Shown: piece by piece, positions 1-10,869 of the stretch | Numbering within the stretch: position 1 is the stretch's first letter | How the letters are laid out: each line of letters starts with the position of its first letter | NCBI GenBank assembly: GCA_015680905.1 | Contig: CM027379.1 | Location: forward strand, 33,188,501 to 33,252,500 | DNA: 64,000 nucleotides | Source of the DNA: Coptis chinensis | Taxonomy: Eukaryota > Streptophyta > Magnoliopsida > Ranunculales > Ranunculaceae | Direction of reading: 5' to 3' | Position numbers and translations under genes: made by a program | The notes under the pieces: model-generated | The model's database searches: none | What the model was told of the DNA's origin: nothing | The model's input: only the letters and a program-made list of their open reading frames with translations

Positions 1-360
1 TGTAACTACAGAATTTTCAAAACAACATACTGAAATTGGAGAGTATCTAATAAAATATAATTTCGAAACAATAATTTTGCACTTAAAAATCTTTTACAAG
101 ATTAATAAAGTAATAACTTAATAATCTTTCACAAGAGGTACCATCCCCGTAGGACCTCACTTGTGGTAAAATCCTTCCAACGAAGGCCTCACAAGCTGTA
201 AGACTCCCTCTTGTTCAGGAGGACTAACACAAAGACCTCACTCACAAGTGAAAGATCTTCCTCCTGACTAACCACAAAATTATATATATTAGAAATCAGT
301 CACACATAGTGTCAACATCCATATCAAACCATATATATAGATATTTTAGGGACCACACTT

Positions 361-700
361 GCTACAAAACTCCCTCTAATGAGGAGGTACTACCCTATGG
401 CCTCGACAAGTGGCAAAAAAAATAATACACACCCTCCTGAAAATATTACAAAGCTTTCAACATCCATATCAAACCATATATATAGATATTTCTAGGGATC
501 ACACTTGCAGCCCGCCCACCACACTTGCTACAAAACTCCCTCTAATGAGGAGGTACTACCCTATGGCCTCGACAAGTGGCAAAAAAAAATAATACACACC
601 CTCCTGAAAATATTACAAAGCTTTCAACATCCATATCAAACCATATATATAGATATTTCTAGGGATCACACTTGCAGCCCGCCAATGAGGTAAAGCCCTT
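361..700. repeat. Tandem repeat, about 166-bp unit
   Basis: The stretch starting gctacaaaactccctctaat at 361 recurs at 527, a period of about 166 bp, followed by a third degenerate unit from about 685. Copies share the block with a GAGGAGGTACTACCC core and a later block with an ATATATAGATATTT core. The first two copies are nearly identical, so the duplication is recent relative to the rest. Confidence 0.85.
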
Positions 701-764
701 TGGCGCCTCGCAAGCAAATGGCTAAAAATAATATACACCCTCTTGGAAATATTACAAAGCTTTC

Positions 765-975
765 AGGGGTCACTTGTGCACAAGTGGTCATCTTCCCCCC
801 TAAAAGTTGAGAGGTACAGCCCCAAAAGCACACACACATGCCCCCCACTAAACATGCATATATAACAATTACAAAACTTTTAGGGTCACTTGTGCCCTAT
901 GGCCTCACAAGCAGTCATCTTCCCCCTGAAAGTTGAGAGGTATGAACCCCAAATGCGCATACACATACCTCCCAC
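765..975. repeat. Tandem repeat, about 115-bp unit, two diverged copies
   Basis: Two adjacent units share a block with GGGTCACTTGTGC, a block with TCATCTTCCCCC, and a block with AAAGTTGAGAGGTA, first at about 777-850 and again at about 885-970. They are clearly diverged, so older than the 166-bp duplication next to them. Confidence 0.7.
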
Positions 976-1704
976 TAACGACCAATCATATATAATCACC
1001 ATATCATCATTTAACTTATCATATATTCACATATAACTAAGGGAACCCAAATCCATCATTTTATCAACTGCCATACAATTTGTATTGCACCCAACAACAC
1101 ATCAATAAAACTAATACTAAATATCCATTACTATCAAGTTCACCACAATAACAAAAAGTATAAAACGATCACCCAAAAACAAATATATTTTTCAATCAAG
1201 TTCTAATTACACAAATAATTAACACGAAAATCAATATCTCAAAAACAATCGTTATGAACCGCCTGAGATTCAATGAGCAACAATACACAAACACAATACA
1301 AACACTGCAGTCATCATTCCCATTACAATACATACTACCAAATTCTTTTTCAAAACACCAATTCACTCAGCAAAATAATAAAACATTTTAATCACAGCAA
1401 AACAAACCATTTCAGTCTGACAAATCAATAAGGCATGAATTAATCATAACTTACAGATAATAACAATTCGAAAAGGACAAACTCATTTCACCAAGCCTAA
1501 GTTAGTAACTACACCTACCAAAATTTAAAACACGAGGACGACGAAGATTCAAATATGCAAACACAAGTCCAATGACATGCAAACAAACATTTCAAACATT
1601 AAACAAGCACCCCTCACTCAGTTAGTACACCTCAAAATAAAATCTAAGCGTGGTTTTGAAAACTCTTTAGAGGTACCCTACCCGTGAGGACACTTAAACT
1701 TAAA

Positions 1705-1716
1705 GCTCTGATACCA
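1705..1716 (-). other. Primer-binding site, initiator Met tRNA type
   Basis: GCTCTGATACCA on the plus strand is the complement of TGGTATCAGAGC, the classical plant retrotransposon primer site complementary to initiator methionine tRNA. It sits three bases from the LTR edge at 1720, which fixes the element's orientation as minus. Confidence 0.85.
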
Positions 1717-2560
1717 CTTTGTAACGCCCCAAACCCACTATATCCTAGCTGACCAACCCAATATATAATGAGTCAGAGAACCCAGCTACTTAACCGTCTC
1801 GACAAGTGCCAGAGCAGTCAAGTAACCGGTTTTACAAAATGAAACCATTATAATAAGTCAAATACGGGTGATAACTGATAAATATAAAACAAAAACAAAG
1901 TGTCTAAGTTCTAACCCGAATAATATCCCAATTTCTCTCTCCACGTGATCAAGAATCAAACACCTGCAAAATCTGTAAGGGCGTAAAACCCACGCGCCCA
2001 GTAAGTATCACCTACAAACTAATCTTTTACATCCAAATAAAAAGAGTTACACAGCATAGTATAATAAAAAAAAAATTATATTTCATAGCACTTCACATAA
2101 CATACGAACCTAACATCCAGTTAAAACAAATCAACAAGCCAACTATATTCCATATTCTTAGACATGACATTAATTACCAAATATTTAGTGGGTAATTACT
2201 ACCGTGTAAATATATTTGCATCAAACATAATAATCCAACCACCAATAAGAACAGATGAAATAACCACAAACAAGGCAGACTAATCAAAGTCGGAATCCAA
2301 CATAACCACTCAACAGCTCAAACTCAACAATCAAACATCACATAATAATTAACTTAGTCATGTGTTCAACCTATTACGATTCGATTATTAATAGTATCAA
2401 CTTCTAATTCAAAACAACAATCACTAACAAGATACTAAAATAATCAAACACCATATTCAGGAGTGACTTCAAAACCACCATACTTATAATCATTATCAAT
2501 TTATTTGAAATAAAAAGAAAAACATGTAGATGTACTTTGCCTCAAATCAAAAAAACCGAA

Positions 2561-2564
<4 letters not shown>

Positions 2565-2622
<58 letters not shown>
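2565..2622. repeat. (AT)n microsatellite
   Basis: Uninterrupted AT dinucleotide run of about 58 bases. A second, similar run lies at 2777-2815. Confidence 0.95.
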
Positions 2623-2625
<3 letters not shown>

Positions 2626-2773
2626 TCCAACGACCTGGTCACAAGTCTCCAATTACATCTCTTTTCCTCAAAAGAAGGTGGCTGAATTTACCCAAAAGAA
2701 TTGAAATTCTGACGCTGGCGTCTCGAAATAAACCACCAACGAAAACCATATACCAAAACAAAGCCCTTCTTCA

Positions 2774-2818
<45 letters not shown>

Positions 2819-2965
2819 TGTCTCCAACGACCTGGTCACAAGTCTCCAATTACATCTCTTTTCGTCAAAAGAAGGTGGCTGAATTTACCCAAAAGAATTG
2901 AAATTCTGACGCGTCTCGAGCTGAAACCACCAACGAAACCATATACCAAAACAAAGCCCTTCGAA
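2622..2965. repeat. Tandem duplication of about 150 bp around an AT tract
   Basis: The segment beginning tgtctccaacgacctggtca at 2622 is repeated from 2819 with few changes, the two copies being separated by the second AT run. The period is about 197 bp. Probably slippage or unequal exchange at the AT tracts inside the LTR. Confidence 0.9.
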
Positions 2966-3402
2966 TGTAGATTATGAGGATCCAAACGGCATCCGAAACC
3001 GATCCTTGTGGAGAAAGTTATACCTATTTTCGTGAAAGGGTGTCAAATCTTACCAAAACCGAAAATCATCCATTAGCTTCTTTGTGAGGGTTGATCTAAG
3101 GAGGTTATTGAATTGAAAAATCATAACCACAAATTCCTAATCATCTTCTCCATTAGCTCTTCGAGTTTCCCTCAATAACCGACTCGCTTTTGGTACGTGA
3201 ATCCTAGAGAAGGAACAAGAGGAGTCGAGAGGTTTCTGTTTCTTTCCCACTTCATGTCTATCGGGTTGTACCCGTTGGTTCATGGGTTAGAAAACCCAAC
3301 TCTAAGCTAATGGGCTCCTTACTCGAACCTACTCAAATGTCCATTAGTATGAAGCCAATCTGTTTTCTGTTTTTCTATCAAGCCCAAATATGGGGTTTTA
3401 CA

Positions 3403-4855
3403 ATAAATTTCGAGCATTCAACTGAAAACCAATAGGCAATCAGTTATCAGGCCTGACATGTAGCAGATCTTGGTCCACGAATGGTGCCCACAATCTCATC
3501 ATAGCCCGATACTAACCCTGATTGTAGCCACCATTAGGCCACAAGGGGCCTTGGGCCGCCTCCATTGTGTGGGGTTGAACCTCAAAATACCTTAGCAATA
3601 TGGGTGAGAGCCCACTAGTTAGCTTAAAGAATTGCTTTGTAGCCACTCAATACATAACAATCTCCCCCTTGCCCAGCAAACTATCGGTTTTGATACCATC
3701 TTAAATTTGGAGCATCAAACTCAAAACTAATTAGTGGGACCTGGAATGGCCTAACATATCTTATATATGATGATGCAAGGCTTTAAATACTCAATGTTGG
3801 ACTACATATCTCTACAGAAATAAGAAAAACATGACGCGAACAATTCCCAAGGACTCCATATCGATGCATGGTTTGCAAAAAGGCTCTTTTAAGGAAAATA
3901 AAAAACAAGTAAATAATAAACGAACTTTCATGGAATTTTGTCAAAGTTGAGAAAACAAAACAACATGAGGAATTTTGTCAAAGTTGAGAAAACTAAACAA
4001 CATGAGTCTACTGATCTACCCTTAAGGAGCAATACACATAAACTTAAGGAGTAACATTCCAAATTCTAATAGGCGTATTTTTCTTTTCTTTTTTTCTTTT
4101 GTTCGGTTGAATTCAATTTCTTGTATCATAGTAACACAATTACAATAAGTCAATCTTGTAGAAAGGAGCTACTCGACCTACTAGGGGTACCCTCATTCCT
4201 TATTACAACCCATTTTATGACACAAGCATATACCAGTTACACGTAAAGTTTCTTTGTTTCTTCCTAAAACTTACCAGTTTTAGTTTCTTTGGCCATTTTA
4301 GAAAGGAGGAATGGGAACCTAAGACTCGGAAGGCAGGATACAGTAATCGGGAAGGAAAATTGGTTTAATGGAATTAACTGAAACCCATAGAGACATGACA
4401 ATATGGTGCATGCCATGTTTCCCAATCTTGAGTGAAGAAGTAACTTTCTTTACCAACCTTCAATTTCTGGCCTTTGCAATTTCAAGAGAATCTAGTGGTG
4501 TTTTAATTAATGAATAAAAAATATCTACCAGCAAACACTTGGTACAGCTAGCTTACTTAACCACCATCAAGTACTCACTTCTCCGAAGTATCGATGTTGA
4601 CTCTAGGAGAATTGCTGCAAGTTCAATTATCTTCACGGGGCCGAGCTTTGAGTCCATACAATTAGAGAGTGGTAAGAATGTTGCCTAAACATCTCCATCG
4701 AACTTTAAGCTGCTATAACTTACCACCTTCAGCAGGACCTGGCCCAATGACGGAATTTTAATCTGACATGAGTAAGAGCTTAAAGTTCATTGAAAATACA
4801 TATAATGTGTAAATGATTTGTCCATCTAAGCCTTTTTCTAGGAAAAGCATACACA
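3403..4855. other. Repeat-rich intergenic DNA, no gene recognised
   Basis: No convincing coding region. Two diverged direct copies of a block beginning aatttcgagcattcaact (3409) and aatttggagcatcaaact (3702), about 293 bp apart, look like the edges of a degraded short LTR element, with the plant motif ctcccccttgcccagcaaac between them (about 3662). The remainder is AT-rich unclassified DNA. Confidence 0.4.
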
Positions 4856-4869
4856 TATACAATAAGCTA

Positions 4870-5040
4870 AGTTACATTGACACTCACACGTGTGTCCATA
4901 CCCAACACGGAGATGGGGTGTCAGACACGGCGAAATATCAAAAATTGAGGTATATCACACACAACATGTGTTCATGGTGTGTCTGACATGGACACGTGGA
5001 TTTTTAAAATTATGGTGCGTCCATGTAACATAGATACTAA
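4870..5040. repeat. Dispersed-repeat-like segment rich in GTGTC/GACAC words
   Basis: Dense occurrence of ACACG, GTGTC and CATGGACACGTG words in loose inverted arrangement, as in small non-autonomous plant transposons. I could not define terminal repeats or a target duplication. Confidence 0.3.
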
Positions 5041-5633
5041 GATAGGACAAATACCTGATATAAGATGATTTTGTGGTCATGCACCCATGCACATCCTGTT
5101 GAACATGTCAAAGGGAAATGTGATATAAGTATTATCATTTATAATAAATGCCACATAAGGGCATATGGAAAAGAAGGAATGCCATATAAAAATCCCTCAC
5201 TTCAGCTTATCAATTTTTGATGCAGATGGAAGATTGTCACCAAATCTTATCCAGAGCTGAACTAAATTTGCAAGACTGCCCATCTGTGGCAACGAGACAA
5301 AAAACATTCCCACAGAATGAAACCAAAGAAGTAGAAAATCACAGAGACATTTGGATTGTTATCTGATTTCAAATCATTCATTGTCAAATCTATTAAGAAT
5401 ATTATTCCAACACTTGTCTCGGTTAATACCAAGCATATACTGATATGCCTAACACAAAATTCTAATTTGAATACGTTAAAGAGTCTACTCTATTTTCTCC
5501 CACAGGAAAGATACACTGTAGTACAACATAGATTGGAATGCAATGCACAGATAAAATCAGAGGTGGAAAAGTCACAGACAATATTTGAAGTATATGGAAA
5601 TTCAAAAAATATGTGATGCTAAAACTTACAACA
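5041..5633 (-). other. Region 3' of the PPR gene
   Basis: AT-rich, without domains in either strand. The first few hundred bases beyond the stop probably hold the 3' untranslated region of the PPR transcript, but no clear polyadenylation signal could be singled out. Confidence 0.3.
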
Positions 5634-7217
5634 TTAGAACTTCTCATGTTTATCATCATCGTCAGTTTCACCATCAACTGTGATCATTTGAGGCTCTTCA
5701 AAACCTTTTGGCAAAAGGCGTCTTCTCTGTAAATCCGTGCACACTTTTGTTGCCAAATTAAATTTTCTGTACCTACGTAGTCCCTCACAAAGCTCAACTA
5801 GGAGACCAGATTCAGGAGTCAAGCATCTCTCCATCATTTCGTTTAATACTTGAACAGCACCATCAAAATCGTCATTCTTGCAAAAAGTAGAAATTAACAT
5901 CTTGAAAGTATTTGAGTTTGGATGGCAACCACTCTTTTTCATGCTTTTATAGATTTGAAAAGCCCTTTCCGAGTTTTGTCTCACACACTGCCCCATAATA
6001 AGATTTGAAAAGGTTGAGGCATTTGGCACCAAGTTCTCTTTATCTAGTTCCTTAACTAAATATGCCGCATTCTTTGTCTTCCCCTCCTTGCAAAGTCCCA
6101 ATATCAAGGCATTATATGTCACAATATCAGCCTTAACCCCATGAACTAACATCTCCTCGTACAACCTGCCACTCATCTCATTGTTACCGACTTGGCTATA
6201 CCCATTTATAAGAGTATTATACGTAACGGTGTTAGGAGCCACATCCACTGTTTTCATCTCATTGAAAATCCGACTCGCATCATTTAATTTCTCTTCCTTG
6301 CAATAACCATGGATAAGAGTGTTATACGTAATAATATTACGCTGACACCCACTCTTCCCCATTGTATTCTTCAGCTTCATCCCTGAATCCACCAGACCCA
6401 AGTTACAATACCCAGCAATCAACGTATTAAACGACTCCAACGTAGGACTACACCCCACACTCTCCATCTCCTTAAACACCTCCACAGCCTTTTCCAACTT
6501 CCCAGACTTACAAAACGCGTACATGACCATATTAAACGTATATACATTCGGACTAATTCTACACCTCCTCATTTCTCTAAAAAACCTTAACGCAATATCC
6601 CAACGACTTAACTTCAACAACGAACTAATATACGCATTACATGACTCCACGTTTGGTAAAAACCCATACTCTTTCATTCTACAAAAAACATCCGTAGCAT
6701 TCCTAAACTTATTCATATGAGCACAAGTCTTAAACAACGAGTCAAAAACACGTGGGGAAGAATTACATAACCGGTAAGAATATATCAAAGCATCAAATAC
6801 CTTGAAACAAGAATCCAAAGACTTTGTAGTAATAACCCCACGTTTTAAAATAGCCTCAGCGGATTTAAACTTTTTAGCTTTAGTTAAAATGTGAAGAATA
6901 ATGGAAACCGTTTCGAGGGTATGTAAATTATTTGGTTTTTGTTCAACCCAGTTGAAGAATTCATAGGAAAGGACAGGGTCATTTTGGACTTTTAATAAAA
7001 TGTGTTTGACACGAAATGTGGTTAAATGAGTTGATATTAAATTGAGGTTAGTCCATTCGGTGTGGAGAAGATGACTGTGTGCAATGTTTATGAAATCGAG
7101 GTCTGCACCTTTTGGGTCTGGGATGGTTCGGTGGGGCACGGGGAGTGGGTTCCAAATTTTGATAAAAATATTGGATGTGGTTGATGTGGTGGAAAATGGA
7201 CGACGCGACAGATACAT
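5634..7217 (-). CDS. P-class pentatricopeptide-repeat protein, organelle-targeted
   Basis: Single-exon ORF of 527 residues. PPR proteins bind organelle RNA, one base per repeat, to stabilise, splice or allow translation of transcripts. Ten uniform 35-residue P-type repeats run without gap from about residue 154 to 503 (for example NTVTYNTLINGYSQVG, DIVTYNALILGLCKEG). A less regular helical region precedes them (about 40-153), and the tail is short and acidic (DDDDKHEKF). No E, DYW or SMR domain is present. The N-terminus MYLSRRPFSTTSTTSN is basic and Ser/Thr-rich without acidic residues, fitting a mitochondrial presequence. The first Met of the frame is taken as start. From memory the closest relative is the Arabidopsis At4g26680 type; that is recognition, not a search. 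The frame is clean, so the gene is probably functional, unlike everything around it. Confidence 0.93.
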   Translation of the reverse strand: MYLSRRPFSTTSTTSNIFIKIWNPLPVPHRTIPDPKGADLDFINIAHSHLLHTEWTNLNLISTHLTTFRVKHILLKVQNDPVLSYEFFNWVEQKPNNLHTLETVSIILHILTKAKKFKSAEAILKRGVITTKSLDSCFKVFDALIYSYRLCNSSPRVFDSLFKTCAHMNKFRNATDVFCRMKEYGFLPNVESCNAYISSLLKLSRWDIALRFFREMRRCRISPNVYTFNMVMYAFCKSGKLEKAVEVFKEMESVGCSPTLESFNTLIAGYCNLGLVDSGMKLKNTMGKSGCQRNIITYNTLIHGYCKEEKLNDASRIFNEMKTVDVAPNTVTYNTLINGYSQVGNNEMSGRLYEEMLVHGVKADIVTYNALILGLCKEGKTKNAAYLVKELDKENLVPNASTFSNLIMGQCVRQNSERAFQIYKSMKKSGCHPNSNTFKMLISTFCKNDDFDGAVQVLNEMMERCLTPESGLLVELCEGLRRYRKFNLATKVCTDLQRRRLLPKGFEEPQMITVDGETDDDDKHEKF

Positions 7218-7582
7218 GGTGTGTTGTGTATTAGAATTGAGGAGGAGCTTGGATTCTCTCTAAGTGAGAAGTGGAGTTTCAACTTTCATGTGCTCGTGGC
7301 AATTTTCTTTATAGTTTGGCGAAATGTCGAGATTTCGGTTTTACGGGAAAAATGTGGGACGGATAAATTTTTAGTCAGAGATAAAATCTGAGAATTGAGA
7401 TTTCAGAATGTCGGGTCGGTTAAATATGCACATTGGGTAGTCGAAAATTAGTGGACTCTGAAACACCGACGCTGGTTTTAAAGTGTATATATGAGAGTTA
7501 TATCGAAGCACCACTCAAAATATCATCCTCCTTTTTCCACGTTTGAGTCGTGACAGTTGAAACTTCATTTTTTTGGTATTTG
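7218..7582 (-). promoter_or_regulatory. Presumed promoter and 5' leader of the PPR gene
   Basis: This segment lies between the PPR start codon and the foldback element at 7583, so the proximal promoter has only about 365 bp before transposon DNA begins. No confident TATA box was identified. Inference from position only. Confidence 0.35.
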
Positions 7583-8314
7583 TTATTGACGGACATATAT
7601 TGTGTTGGGCAGACCCAAAAAAAAAACAATTATTACAAGTGTCATTAGTACCAAAAATTAAAAAAAAAACAATTATTACAAGTGTACCATTAGTCCTAAA
7701 AAATTGGATTCGAAAACCCCAAGTTTAAACGAACTGGCTAGGTCGTTCATTGTGCAAGCCCAACGATATGGCCACACCGTTTGGACTAAGTCTCCAACGA
7801 TATGGTCACATCGTTTGGACTAAGTCCCAAACGACTTGGCCACACCGTTTGGGACTTAGTCCAAACGATGTGCCCACACCGGTTAAGATGCCAAAAAATA
7901 GAACTTTATATTTTTTCAAAGTTCAAATCCCAAACGGTGTGACCGTTTGGACTAAGTCCCCAACGATATGGTCACACTGTTTGGGATTTGAACTTTGAAA
8001 AAATATAAAGTTATAATTTTTGTTCTCTTGACCGGTGTGGGCACACCGTTTGGACTAAGTCTCCAACGATATGGCCACACTGTTTGGGACTATCGTTGGA
8101 GACTAAGTCCCAAACAGTGTGGTCATATCGTTGGGTTTGCACAATGAATGACCTAGCCGGGTCGTTTAAGCTTGGGGTTTTCGAATTCAATTTTTTGGGA
8201 CCAATGACACACTTGTAATATTATTTTTTTTTTGGACTTTTTGGGACCAATGACACACTTGTAATAATTGTTTTTTTTTTGTCTGCCCAACACAATATGG
8301 GGTCCGTCAGTAAT
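7583..8314. mobile_element. Foldback / long-inverted-repeat DNA element
   Basis: Two arms of about 360 and 344 bp (7583-7943 and 7971-8314) are inverted copies around a spacer of about 27 bp. Outer ends match: TTGTGTTGGGCAGAC with GACGGAC to the left, and the inverse GTCTGCCCAACACAA with GTCCGTC to the right. Near the centre, caaagttcaaatcccaaac pairs with gtttgggatttgaactttg. Within each arm a unit of about 30 bp containing CCAACGATATGG and CCGTTTGGACTAAGT recurs several times in both orientations. No transposase. The structure resembles Mutator-like or foldback non-autonomous elements; a clear target duplication was not found. Confidence 0.85.
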
Positions 8315-8322
8315 AGAACTCG

Positions 8323-9176
8323 TTTTTTTAAAAAAAAAAAAAAACAGTAATGGGTTAGGCTGACCCAAACCTGTATTCATTTAACTCCTTCTGTATATGC
8401 ATTCTCTGACATTATTCTCGTTAGCTTTTCCTCCAAAAGACCTATAGTGCATATTACATTTATATCTTCAAAATTACAAGATTTAGTTATACAATCAGCA
8501 ACCCTATTTCCTTCTCTAAAGATATGTTCTACCATTAAGGTAGAAATGTGCTGTTGATGTGTCTTGATAGCCTACATAAGATTCAAACACTACCAAGGAG
8601 TTGATTTTGTCCCATTGACAATGTTGATTGCCCTCTCTAAGTCAAAGTTCACCATCAGTAGCTGGTATCCCATTCTAACTGCTATTCTCAGACCTATCTT
8701 AATAGCTAACAATTCCAAAAATAATATCGACTTACTTTTCGATCCACCACTGTATAAGGGTAACACTCTCCCATCCGTGTCTCTAAACACTCCTCCATAG
8801 CCAACTTTGAGTGCTTGCAGCATTCCATCTGTGTTCAGCATATATAATACTACCATTTGGTGGTTTCTTCCATAACACTTGTTGTTGTACCTTGTCATTG
8901 AAATGAGTAAGAATACAAAGTATGTCCATTATTAGCCTTGTTGCTCCTGTATTCTCTGCACCTTTCATCACCTGCTGAAAGTACAATCTCATTTTCTTCA
9001 TAATATCACTCGAAACTTGAGAAGATGAGTGAAATCTATGTTTGAACGTTCTACAATTCCTTTCATTCCACAAAGCATAAATCACTGCGCAAACCATTCC
9101 CCTTATGATTTTCTGAATCAGTTGTATTATTCCTGGTTCTTCTCAAAACTAAATACCATTCTTGATTAGAAGTGAT
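8323..9176 (-). mobile_element. LINE segment 4 (3' end, RNase H)
   Basis: The 3'-most piece of the split L1-like LINE. On the minus strand it runs from just after the zinc-finger region through RNase H to a short A run (T run at 8323-8329 on the plus strand), which probably marks the LINE tail. It is separated from the next piece by a solo LTR (9177-10002) whose flanks GTGAT/GCGAT differ by one base. Confidence 0.8.
8400..8900 (-). pseudogene. LINE RNase H domain
   Basis: Minus-strand reading gives LNTDG, then GGVFRDTDGRVL, ELLAI, GLRIAVRMGY and VNFDLERAI, the order of motifs of plant LINE type-1 RNase H, with the acidic residues in NTDG, ELLAI and NFD present. It continues into VEHIFREGNRVAD-like sequence, where LINE RNase H carries its last histidine region. 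In a working LINE this domain degrades RNA in the RNA-DNA hybrid during target-primed reverse transcription. Upstream the frame changes within 8783-9097, so the ORF is broken. Confidence 0.8.
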
Positions 9177-10002
9177 TGATCATCTCCCAAATATGCATTT
9201 TATTACCTTTACATTACTGTATTACAGCCCTTCATACACATAATGAAAAGACAACTCATAGCTTTTATTGCTTTTTTCAGGTTACAAAGCATTTCAGACC
9301 ACTTATCATAAAAATTGCATTTTAGCGCTAAAAGGAGCCTTATTAACGTTTATTATAAAGACTTAAAGCTGCTATAAAAAAGTGCTGAAAAAGTCAAAGT
9401 CAAAGGTCAATGACTCAAAACCAGATAACTAAAAGTCACGTCCTTAACTCAGAAGACTAGAGATGGATGACTTTGCTACAAAAGAAAACTTTGTCATAAA
9501 CCTAGCTTGCTCAAGAAGATATGAAAAAGCAAAAGCAAAAGCAAAAGCATAAAACAACATAGTGAGGTGTCTTGATTGTAGAGGGAAAGGGCAAATCAGT
9601 CTTTGGCAAAATGTGTAGTATAAATGTCAAAAAGTGTGAGGAGAGAATGCACCTAGACTTATTCTAGTGTCATGTAGGAGTAGATTAGGATTTATTTTTC
9701 AAGTTATTTTCAATTCAATCTTTTCATTTCAAGTTTATGTTTCAATCTTCAATCAAGTTGTTTTTCATTTCAAGTTTATATTTCAATCTTCAGTACAAGT
9801 TTTCTTTCATTAATCAAGGTTGTTTCATTTAAGTTTGTTCATTCAATACAAAGTTTGAGTCATTAAAAAACAAGTCATGAAAGTTAAGAATACTACATTC
9901 TCTTCTTCATAAACTCCCATCAATCTATCTTCTAAACAATTTATGGTGAACCTCATCTTCAATCTTCTTAAAACCTTACTTACCACACAACTAACAACTT
10001 CA
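9177..10002 (+). mobile_element. Solo LTR of the B-family Athila-like element
   Basis: Begins TGATCATCTCCCAAAT and ends CAACTTCA, with flanks GTGAT (9172-9176) and GCGAT (10003-10007), a target duplication with one mismatch. LINE sequence continues on both sides. It matches the LTR of element B over its length, including the short GTCAA array (9392-9411). Fossil left by recombination between two LTRs. Confidence 0.85.
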
Positions 10003-10228
10003 GCGATCACAGTTGGGGGACAAGCCCAAAGTTTTCCTAGCTCATGACCATACCTCTTTTGAATAGGGACAATAAAAAAAGAGATGGTGGGAATTCTCTC
10101 GTGCTCTGTTACAGAAAATGCACTCTGAGTGGTGAAGAATGTTTTTTTTAACGAGCTTATCATGAGTTGACAAGCTTCCACTACAAAGTTGCCACACAAC
10201 AAAAGAATGTTTAGGCACACATAGCTTC
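10003..10228 (-). pseudogene. LINE segment 3 (zinc-binding region after RT)
   Basis: The minus strand reads KHSFVVWQLCSGSLSTHDKL, then HHSECIFCNRARENSHHLFF with a C-x2-C followed by HLFF-x-C spacing. This is the zf-RVT pattern between reverse transcriptase and RNase H in plant LINEs. The reading frame shifts within the piece. Its right edge is the GCTTC target duplication of the copia insertion. Confidence 0.8.
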
Positions 10229-10804
10229 TGTAGGAATCGTTATGGTTGCATCGAATGATTTACAAACCGCGAAAACCCCCGCGCAGTGGAATAAGGGGTG
10301 TTCACGATTTGGTTTAAAATCATACCTTTAGATCAACATCTTATCTCTGAGAATCCAAGCTCTATGAATCAGCAACCTCTTGATCTTCTGTTGTATTACT
10401 ATTCTTCTAGCCTTTTCTTTCTCTCTTGGCTTCTCTCACTTACAAAGTTGGAACCGAATTTGGATCTCACTTTTCTTGAGCAAAACCTGAGTATTTCGGC
10501 CAGAGTCAAGATAATGTAATCCTGTAGTCAAGATAGACTAATACCAGATTATACTACAACTGTACCAATGGTTTCTCCAAATCCATCTAGGTTGTGAATG
10601 TTTACTTATACTTTATAAAGTACTGATGATATGATCTTCTGTGTGTCACCACACACCATATCATCTACAACATAAAGTATTAGACGCATGCATATAACTA
10701 ATAACATATATAATATGCATAATATTTGCACATATGATTCTCATTCAAAATATAAAGAATTAGAGTTATTACAAAAATAATGCTTTTAGTATATAACCAT
10801 ATCA
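10229..10804 (-). repeat. Copia 3' LTR
   Basis: Left end TGTAGGAATCG, right end ATATCA, matching the outer parts of the 14981-16230 LTR. The adjoining polypurine tract (10805-10815, AAGTGGGAGAT on the minus strand) confirms this is the 3' copy. A second copy of the tract lies about 48 bp further in. Confidence 0.88.
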
Positions 10805-10869
10805 ATCTCCCACTTATACTCAAAGCAATGCTTTTTAGTATACTACTAACAAATCTCCCACTTATACTT

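Larger units (their letters stand above)
1..1719 (-). mobile_element. Internal part of a gene-less LTR element (LARD-like)
   Basis: AT-rich DNA directly inside the LTR and primer-binding site at 1705-3402; the element reads on the minus strand and its other end lies beyond the window. No convincing protein domain was seen in either strand: short open frames are repeat copies. The segment holds two families of local tandem repeats (361-700 and 770-970). Absence of coding capacity suggests a large retrotransposon derivative that depends on another element. The superfamily cannot be told from proteins; the LTR ends and initiator-Met primer site fit a Tekay/Del-type Ty3 element or a copia. Fossil. 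Confidence 0.55.
1720..3402 (-). mobile_element. 5' LTR of the minus-strand element
   Basis: Bounded by TGTAACGCCCC at the left and GGGGTTTTACA at the right, giving matching inverted ends TGTAA/TTACA. Length about 1.68 kb. It contains two AT microsatellites and a local tandem duplication. The second LTR is outside the window, so age cannot be estimated. Fossil element. Confidence 0.75.

Noticed and set aside
666-848. Short minus-strand frame
   Set aside because: Lies within tandem repeats; no domain, composition follows the repeat.
7750-7998. Open frame with repeated peptide units in the foldback element
   Set aside because: The peptide repeats mirror the DNA repeats and it has no homologous domain; not a gene.
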